From Ciona intestinalis (Eukaryota > Chordata > Ascidiacea > Phlebobranchia > Cionidae): DNA of 64,000 bases. Under the pieces are notes generated by a model. That model was given only the letters and a program-made list of their open reading frames with translations, was not told the DNA's origin and ran no database searches. This document shows, piece by piece, positions 57,036-64,000 of the stretch. The translations under genes were made by a program, and so were the position numbers. Location: the NCBI RefSeq assembly GCF_000224145.3, contig NC_020169.2:2654416-2718415 (forward strand). Reading direction: 5' to 3'. Every line of letters starts with the position of its first letter. The stretch's first letter is position 1.

Positions 57036-60000
57036 ATGGCAGGTGAAGAATTAAACTATTACGCTCAAAAGTATCCGAGTTACAAAGAATTTGTTACTGA
57101 CGTCAGTACCGCACTGTCCAGCAATTGGAATAAATTGGAAACGTACGATCTTACACCTTCAGGCTGGTGGTCTGTTTTGCGACAGCACGGCTCATGTACA
57201 GTAAATGATATCGTTGGTATAATCGCAGCGGCCTATCTATGGACCATCGCCAGAGAATTGCTTACAAAAAATGTTTTTAAGGTAATGTTGAATGCAAAAT
57301 ACCGGATTACATAACGTAAAAGCGTTGGATTTTACAAAATTTCTCAAAAGAGTCAAAACGAATTGGTCACGCGTCATTACAGTTAACATCACACCATAAA
57401 CACGCGTATACTACAGTGCCAGACGAACCGTAGCCAAGTACATTATGATTATAATACAGTCCGTTTTCACTTGGTTCAAGCATACATTGATGTTTCGCTT
57501 AGCCCGGGCAACCGGTTTACAAAATCCAAAGTGACATTTCTAGGCCTATACGTAAATGCCAAGGGTGTAAAATTAGCACACATATTCTGTTTCGATCTCT
57601 GATATCAGATATGATCGCTAACACGTTGTTTTAACTTTAGCCACTGGCAAATGCGGCCGGATTGGCAAAAAAGGAACAAGAAAAGGCGCCCGAATGTATG
57701 TGGAAGCTAACTGTATCCACAATTGCGTGGTTGTATTCGGCGTTTTTGGTTCTTTACCAATACGATGTTTTTTATCATCCCTCCTTAGCAATTAAAGGTC
57801 AGTACATTCACCGTACGGATATGATAACATCAACATTTTATCGAACGACTCGTGCCAAATAATTTAACGACTCGTGCCAAATAATTTTCGTGATTTACTG
57901 TCCGTGATGTAACCGGTTATTACATATACCACGTTGTCGGTGCTGCATGGGTAATACTTCCAGAATGATAAAACTTAAAAATTTACTTTGCAGTATGAGT
58001 TATTCTAGCAACAAATAAGTCATATTTACTGTTAAGGCCAAAGTACATTGTAATTTTATTTATAGTAATTTATACGAAATCATATAATACAGAAATTCAT
58101 GTTTTTAATGTTTATGGTAGTTTAACACATTATATTCTATATTTTCATGTTTTCTAGTCATATAGAATTTAACAATGCCCGTTTATAGTCATGTATAATA
58201 GGGTGGGGGAAGACGGGATACCTTTAGCACATGGTATCCAAATATCTTGACCATGTTTTAAACAATTAACAACGGTGTATGAAAGTCGGAAGGGTGCGAT
58301 TTTATAATTCTTTGAAAATTCTTTGTTTACTCACGGTCGTGGTTTACAGCAAAATGGGACAACAAAATGGAATAATAAGATGTCCCATCTTTCCCCACTC
58401 ACTATATCATCTAAATAGTTTACGGTCTGATTGTCGTCTGGTATAAGCGTAGGCGACTTTCTTGCTTGCGCGGTATGTAACGAAACTAGTAATTAATTTC
58501 AGCGCATGTCAATACTCAATATGTTACGGTCAATTGAAACAAGTGTACTTTAGATTGGAATCTCAAATGTACAGTGCCATGGGATTTGTACATCGCATAC
58601 GCAGCACAGTTGAGTTTCTACGTACACTCAATATACGCCACCGCAATACTAGATGAATGGCGCAAAGATTCTGTAGTGCTGCTAGTACACCACGTTTTTA
58701 CTATTTTGTTGCTTTCTTCCTCTTATTTGTTTAGGTAAGTGAAAAATTACTTTACAAATAATCAGACAAAATCTTTACAAATCCCATTTAATATTTATAT
58801 TGCTCGCTTTTTTAAATTGTTGTCAAGTCACATGTAAAGCATTTTACATTTTGTACGGGATGTATATTGGCCAAAGCGTAGCGACTACAGAACTATAGGG
58901 CTTTTAAAGGAAGTCTGGCAGACACCAATTAACACAGTGTGACTCTAGTTATATAGTAGTACTCAGTAAAATCTAAACTGTACCGGTCGCAGGTATACGC
59001 ATCTGGGTGCACTCGTTCTATTTTTTCATGACTTCAGCGATATTTTCCTGGAACTTACAAAGCTGACGGTTTATTTAAAAACTAAAGGCGGGGTATGGGA
59101 AACTAGATGTGAAACTTTATCTACAGCTGGCTTCATAGCGTTCGGAATCTCATGGTAATTAACTCTTTACATAAATTAGTAGGCTATATATGTACATGAT
59201 TAGATTAAAATTTTATGGCTGTAATTCCCAAAATTCGTCGTTTACTTCGGTATTTCACAGGTAAAACTTGCATAAATTAGTAGACTATATGTGTAAATGA
59301 TTAGTTTTCATTTTTGTGGCTGGAATTCCCAAGCCAGTTCGTGGATCGGCCTGTGAAATACCGTAACTGGTAACCATATTTAATTTCTCCCGAATCCCAT
59401 GACTATTCGTATCAAATGGCATTTTAGGTATATAATAGAGCGGAGTAAGATGGGACCTCCTTTTATCTTATTTTCTTGTCCCATTTGGTACCAAACAAAG
59501 AATATTTACAGAATGATATAAATAAACTTGCGACTCTAAAAGAGCGCCATTAATTGTTCAAAACATGACCAAAAAATATGAGATTAAGGTCCTACCGAAA
59601 TCCCATTTTACCCTATGGTAATATGCCCTATTATATGTACAGGTTCGTTTTTCGACTGTACTGGTTCCCACTTAAAGCAATCTACGTTGGTGCTTATGTC
59701 AGCTACCTTCGAGAAACTGAAGTGCCACCGTTTTACTTTTTCACGAACGGTTTGATGCTGGCCCTGCTTGCCATACACATTTGGTGGTTTAAGGTAAAGA
59801 CCATTGATTCTTAAGCTTTTTTGTATGCTATACCCTTTTATCGAAGATGCTTGTCAGATTTACCCCAATATGTAATATGGCGCTCATATGCGATAGATTT
59901 TTGGCAACGAGTTGTTCAGTGTCTGGTAAAGTACTACAATTGGCACAATTTTTCTGTCCCGTCAACTGATTTGATTAGTAGCTCATTTACCCTCTAAATA

Positions 60001-60826
60001 CGTGGAATTTACCCCCAGGGGTAAATTTACCCCAGTTTAAGAAACGCTGGTATAGACTAACTTAGGTTAAATGAATTTTCAAACAGTTTTCGCTAATTTC
60101 AGAGGAAACAACATTATGACATCACAAAACTACGTAGTGTGACGACATTTTTACCTTTATTTGACCGGTGTGCTGTTCCTATTTTTATAGCTTGGTACCG
60201 CTTATTTACTTACGTAAAGTTACGTTTAACTACGTTTTTACACGTACTGTGTTTTTAGTTCATTGTGCTGATGGCGTACAAAGTGAGCTTCGGAAAAAAC
60301 AAAGAAGTAAAAGACCCGAGAGAGTATCAGAAGAATGGCGTCACCAGGTATGCCATAACACTCAATCCTAAATGCTAAACTAACAAAACGCCAGCTAAAT
60401 AAATACAACAAGTGATATTTAACCCTGTTCAAACATATTAATCAAAGTCCAAGGTTATAAGGTTAAAGAGCTCGTTGCACGAAAGTATAGACTTATACAC
60501 ACTTATAACTTTTAAGTAAAATAGTAGGCTGGGTAAAGACAGGACACCATTAGAACATATTATCCAAATATCCTGATTACGTTTTAAACAATTAACAACG
60601 GTCTATGGTAGTCGTGAAGATACGTTTTTCTAATTCATTGAATGTTCTTTGTTTACTACCAAATGAGACAAGAAAATAGAATGAAAAGTGTTCCATCTTC
60701 CCCCAACCTACTATACATTAATTAGTTACATGTTTACTTCACGAAATATGCGTCTATCTTGTAAATGAGTCTCTTATCTTGTAATTTGTTTACAGAAACG
60801 GATTTCAGAAGCGAAAACACGCCTAA
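57036..60826 (+). CDS. CERS1: Ceramide synthase, CERS1 type
   Basis: Seven exons, 57036-57281, 57641-57797, 58554-58734, 58993-59154, 59643-59793, 60259-60347 and 60796-60826, join in phase to 338 residues (human CERS1 350). This multi-pass ER membrane enzyme N-acylates sphingoid bases with acyl-CoA. The N-terminal membrane segment (DIVGIIAAAYLWTIARELL) leads into the TLC/Lag1 domain with SFYVHSIYATAILDEWRKDS. The catalytic His pair is in VVLLVHHVFTILLL, followed by the Asp-bearing LVLFFHDFSDIFLELTKL. Later come FRLYWFPLKAIY and a last helix around MLALLAIHIWWFKFIVLMAY. There is no Hox-like domain, as in CERS1 and unlike CERS2-6. The C-terminus ends RNGFQKRKHA, similar to the CERS1 end. Introns 3 to 6 are short to medium, and three MITEs lie in introns 2, 4 and 6. 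A 5'UTR acceptor sits 20 nt before the ATG. Confidence 0.95.
57844..57888. repeat. Tandem duplication of a 22-bp unit
   Basis: ACGACTCGTGCCAAATAATTT occurs twice in succession in CERS1 intron 2. Confidence 0.8.
58194..58406 (+). mobile_element. MITE copy in CERS1 intron 2 (family M)
   Basis: TATAATAGGGTGGGGGAAGA to TTTCCCCACTCACTATA, about 213 bp. It carries a small extra segment (CACGGTCGTGGTTTACAGC) in the right half. Confidence 0.85.
59171..59374. repeat. Direct and inverted repeats in CERS1 intron 4
   Basis: A block from CATAAATTAGTAGGCTATAT to GTAATTCCC is repeated about 102 bp later (CATAAATTAGTAGACTATAT to GGAATTCCC). In addition, CGGTATTTCACAG in the spacer is matched by its inverse CTGTGAAATACCG at the far end. 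Confidence 0.8.
59431..59620 (-). mobile_element. MITE copy in CERS1 intron 4 (family M)
   Basis: TATAATAGAGCGGAGTAAGA to ATTTTACCCTATGGTA. Its right end lies 22 nt before the exon 5 acceptor. Confidence 0.8.
60520..60715 (+). mobile_element. MITE copy in CERS1 intron 6 (family M)
   Basis: A full-length copy (AATAGTAGGCTGGGTAAAGA to TTCCCCCAACCTACTATA). Confidence 0.86.
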
Positions 60827-61227
60827 GCAAAGTCTTAAATGGGTGGCCTTTAATTCCATAACGCTTAAGACCACACGCAATATTCAATCATACTACATTC
60901 ATTACTATAAACTTTTAATAAGCTGTGCAAATTTTTTAACTTTTGAGGTACTTTTCAAAACGATTTGTTGGCCGTTATAAAAATGGTACATACTTCAAAA
61001 TCTTCAGAAATGTACTTTCTATTTGCTGTTATTTATTACATTAATTACTTACGCTAATAGCGTTTTAAGTACAATACAACTATAATACAAATGCTAAAAA
61101 TCTGTCGTTTTAGCTTGTTATCTCACAGGTAAAAATGTAGAAAAAGACCTAAAGGTAACTTTACAGTGATTTTTAACGGTAAAATTTAGACTTAGGTAAA
61201 TTTCTATACAAAAAAAACACAATATAT
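60827..61227. other. Convergent 3' ends, CERS1 and the minus-strand partial gene
   Basis: AT-rich 3'UTR sequence. TTATTTATT near 61031 would give AATAAATAA on the minus strand, a possible poly(A) signal for the gene ending at 61228. Confidence 0.4.
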
Positions 61228-63139
61228 TTATACAGTGAAGTAAATGTGTGGTGCAGACGGCGCAGTGTATGCAGAATAACACAGTGCAGGTGAAACACAC
61301 GAGCTCACATGTAATCTTTGCCGTTTGGTGAACATTATGTTTGAATCACGGGGGAAGTAGCCATATCTTTGCGGGCGCCTGCAGTTGAGATTAACGGTTT
61401 AATTAAGCTTGATGTTATTTTATATAGGCAGGTCTACCATCGAAGTTCTAACACAAAATATATAATAGATGAAAAAAATATAAAATAAAGAAACATTCTT
61501 CCAAAAATTAAAATGAGACAGTTTAAAATAGCGGGCGTGTTTATCATGATTTGCTAAAACAACTTCGTTTTGTGTGATGTTACAAAACTTTAGTGGAATA
61601 AAAATAAGAATAATATGAAGTTAGTGTGCATTTACGTTTGTAGTTGTTAAGACACAGAAAATAGAAATAAAGAGAAATAGAGGTATTGTATACAGCCCTT
61701 TATGTACATAGCCGTGTGTATAGGTAATGGGTCGATAGTTAGCAAAGTTCAAACACGCGGCATTATAAAAGCATATTTAGACCCTAAAATGTTTAAGTAC
61801 GTGGTATGGAAAAATTGTATATTAAAAAGAGTTAACTTACTAATAGGTGGCGTCTCGGTGCTATCAGTTCGTTCAATAAGTACACTCATTTCAGGGACCG
61901 ATCTTTAAAGGTAAAATTGTTAATTTTTAAGAGTGGGATTGAAAAAACGACAGTTCCTGGGACATATTTTGACTAGAACTGAAAAACTTTAGATAGCTAT
62001 GATTAATGGAGGCAAATGCTTGCGTGTAAAGCGCCAGTTGGAAACAAGATTTAAAAATGTTTTTTTTTGATAAAAAAACAAACAAAAATATTTTTTCTTA
62101 AATAAAAAAAACAACAAGAAACAAAACTAACCAAAATAAAAAAAATGTGAAAAAACATAGAAAAATGATTTTTTGTTAAAAAAACATAAAAAAAAGATTG
62201 TTAAAAAAAACACATAAACATTATATTTAGTTTTTTGTTAAAACAAATAAAAAAATAAAAGATTAGATTTTTTACCTTGATGGTGAAAACGGCAAACCTC
62301 TTCCCATGTCTTTACTGGATGCTGCGGATGTCATACTTGATCTTGAAGATCGGCCAGTAGGAATGGGAGGAAGAGGAGGTTTAGGGAGGGGAGGAGTGGA
62401 TGAAAGATCTTCCTCTTCTAATAACTTCTCCTCCTCCGAGAGGATGCGGAGTTCGGATGCTGTTCTCTCGTTTCCAATCTGGGATAGTAACATAAAACAT
62501 TTACAATCAAAATTTCAAATTAAAAAAACGACGATAAAAATTGCGAATTGAAAAATAAAAATTGCGATTTCAAAAAGTTACAAATTTAAACTAAACAACT
62601 ATTTTAATAAATAACTTTTTTTCTGGTGAAATCCATGAGGTATAGCAGCACACTGGGTTTCGGGGTAATGTGATATTTCTGGCTTAAATATTAGAACCCA
62701 CAGCGTGTCACGCTGTGGGGTTTCAACCACATAGAACAGAACTTTTAATTTAAAAAATACTCCAAATAAGCCAAAACAAGTTCTCGGCCAAGAACATTAT
62801 GCGTTGTATGGATATATAGTAGGGTAGGGAAAGATGGGACACGTTTTCATTTTTTTTCTCGACCAATTTGATAGCAAACAGAAAATATTCAAAAAATCAT
62901 AAAACCGCATCCTTACGACTCTCAGAGACCGTTGTTAATTGTTTAAAAAACGATCATGATGCTTGGATATTATATGCTAAAGGTGTCCCATCTTACCCCA
63001 CAGTACTATAGATACTTATTACTTACACTTGAGAAAAAAGCCGGTGTTGTCGGGGGGGCGCTTGATTTGTAGTCGGGTGTGCTCTCAGATTTAGTTCGAT
63101 CGATTTTTGTGCTGACAAAGCTCCCGTTACGCGGTACGC
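61228..63139 (-). CDS. Unrecognised Pro/Ser-rich protein, 3' part of a minus-strand gene
   Basis: Three exons are proposed on the minus strand: 63139-63027, 62478-62276 and 61378-61228. Phases agree (1, 0, 2). The first encodes GVPRNGSFVSTKIDR...KSESTPDYKSSAPPTTPAFF. The second holds an acidic helix (ELRILSEEEKLLEEEDL), a polyproline block (PPLPKPPLPPIPTGRSS) and a Ser-rich, basic end. The third is the least certain and reads RPQRYGYFPRDSNIMFTKRQ before further residues and a TAA. Together they give about 155 residues of the C-terminal part; 5' exons must lie to the right, in or beyond the window. Polyproline next to an acidic helix suggests a cytoskeletal or SH3/EVH1-binding protein, but I do not recognise the family. 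Intron 1 of this set contains a MITE; the second intron has a long A-rich tract. Confidence 0.5.
62040..62270. repeat. A-rich low-complexity tract
   Basis: About 230 bp of poly-A runs broken by TTTTTTGTTAAA-like pieces, within the second intron of the minus-strand gene (its pyrimidine-rich side when read on that strand). Confidence 0.75.
62815..63010 (-). mobile_element. MITE copy (family M)
   Basis: A full-length copy (TATAGTAGGGTAGGGAAAGA to CATCTTACCCCACAGTACTATA), lying in the intron between the first two exons of the minus-strand gene. Confidence 0.88.
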
Positions 63140-63650
63140 CTGATAAAAGATAACGTTGTTAGATTAGGCGTGAAAATGTACTACGTCATTTTTACTATAT
63201 ATATATAAATAGTAGGGTGGGGGAAGATGGAACGACTTTGGCTCATAACATCCAAATATCTTGATCGTATTTTAAACAATTAACAACGGTCTATGGGAGT
63301 CGGGTGGTTACGATTTTATAATTATTTGCGTTTTCTTTGTTTGCTACCGAATCGGACGAAAAATTAGAATGAAACGTGTCCCATCTTCCCCCACCCCACT
63401 ATATATATATATATATATGTGCGGTCGGTGAGCAGGCATGTAAAAAATAAAAATCCGGCCGATACCGGTTTGCATTTATATTTTTCCGGCAGTTTTCCCG
63501 GCGCGTGTGTTCTGACGTCAAATTTTGTATCTCTATCTAGCCCCGCGTTCGTGCGCCGATTTCACCATGTACGAGGCTTTTGGATATAAGCCTTATGGTT
63601 TCTCCCGCGGTCCTTCGTAGCGTAGAAATTTAATTAAAAATGTGTCAATC
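63140..63650. other. Interval with MITE, TA microsatellite and CRE octamer
   Basis: It contains a full-length MITE (63207-63404) running into a (TA)n tract to about 63419, then GC-richer sequence with a CRE octamer at 63513-63520, 131 bp before the start at 63651. This could be a promoter for the plus-strand gene that leaves the window. Confidence 0.45.
63207..63404 (+). mobile_element. MITE copy next to a TA microsatellite (family M)
   Basis: A full-length copy (AATAGTAGGGTGGGGGAAGA to TCTTCCCCCACCCCACTATA), with TA repeats on both flanks, so it probably inserted into a (TA)n tract. Confidence 0.88.
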
Positions 63651-63711
63651 ATGTTTCGTCTTTTCCCGATCAAAGTCTGTTTTCCGCGACGATTTTCACG
63701 TGTAACACAAG
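63651..63711 (+). CDS. Possible first coding exon with mitochondrial-type presequence
   Basis: An ATG at 63651 opens MFRLFPIKVCFPRRFSRVTQ, followed after one base by a strong donor, AAG/GTAAGT-like (ACAAG/GTAAGTG at 63711/63712). The peptide is rich in Arg, Phe and Ser with no acidic residue, as expected of a mitochondrial import signal. A CRE octamer lies 131 bp upstream. The remaining exons must lie beyond the right edge, so identity cannot be told. Confidence 0.4.
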
Positions 63712-64000
63712 GTAAGTGTCACAGGACTAAACATTTAGCCGTAAAATTAAAGTTTTGCTACTGAGCTTTTCTAATAAATACGGCATAGTGTCATTTATAC
63801 TACGCGCGACAAACTTTGTCCGGTCAACATTGAAATTAATAACAGACGCTAGTTTAAGCAAGGAATACTCTACTAGGATTGCTACTTTAATAAAACTATA
63901 AAACTAATCGGCGATTACCCAACTTACAGTTTAAAACTCACACGTTTCTAACCTGCAACGAATTTTCTTTGTAATAATAATTACCGGGAATTTATAGGTG

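Noticed and set aside
61702-61908. 68-codon plus-strand frame
   Set aside because: It lies in an intron of the proposed minus-strand gene, has no motif and no suitable splice context.

Overview
The window looks like nuclear DNA of a solitary tunicate, most likely Ciona (C. intestinalis/robusta group). The reasons are AT-rich sequence, short GT-AG introns (many under 100 bp), tightly packed genes of chordate type, and about 37 copies or fragments of one ~195-bp MITE with a 28-bp terminal inverted repeat. The MITE resembles the Cimi-type MITEs described from C. intestinalis. Species assignment is inference. No prokaryotic, viral, CRISPR or rRNA features were seen.

I rebuilt ten genes by joining exons whose splice phases agree; in all ten that run from start to stop the joined length is a multiple of three. 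From left to right: (1) an intronless secreted or GPI-anchored CAP-domain protein (1678-2448, +); (2) a decayed THAP-domain transposase-like relic (about 3697-5227, -); (3) a single-pass membrane protein with two thrombospondin type-1 repeats and a long proline/serine-rich tail (7635-9963, +); (4) a four-exon paired-class homeobox gene with a Pax-type Ser50 homeodomain but no paired domain (12148-10854, -); (5) a p24/TMED cargo receptor (13231-15809, +); (6) a MYADM-like double-MARVEL tetraspan protein (17105-19114, +); (7) a 599-residue TPR protein (20314-24383, +); (8) the CDK5 activator p35/p39 (30113-34069, +); (9) TIGAR (38158-35634, -) directly downstream of GSTCD (40285-38383, -); (10) a 24-exon QRICH2-like DUF4795 coiled-coil protein (41456-55002, +); (11) ceramide synthase of the CERS1 type (57036-60826, +); (12) part of an unrecognised Pro/Ser-rich protein (63139-61228, -); and (13) a possible first exon with a mitochondrial-type presequence (63651-63711, +).

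GSTCD and TIGAR lie head to tail 224 bp apart and TIGAR has a splice acceptor 6 nt before its ATG, so an operon resolved by spliced-leader trans-splicing is possible. GSTCD and the QRICH2-like gene diverge from a 1.17-kb region holding an RFX X-box-like palindrome, a kappaB-like site and a CRE octamer. The X-box fits a ciliary/flagellar role for the QRICH2-like gene.

The points most worth a second look are the orphan Ser50 homeobox gene, a MITE inserted inside another copy of the same MITE, a 114-bp hAT-type element with an 8-bp target duplication inside another MITE copy, MITE ends sitting 22-27 nt before splice acceptors, an excess of perfect TGACGTCA octamers, and paired intronic hairpins. 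No wholly new multi-gene system was recognised.
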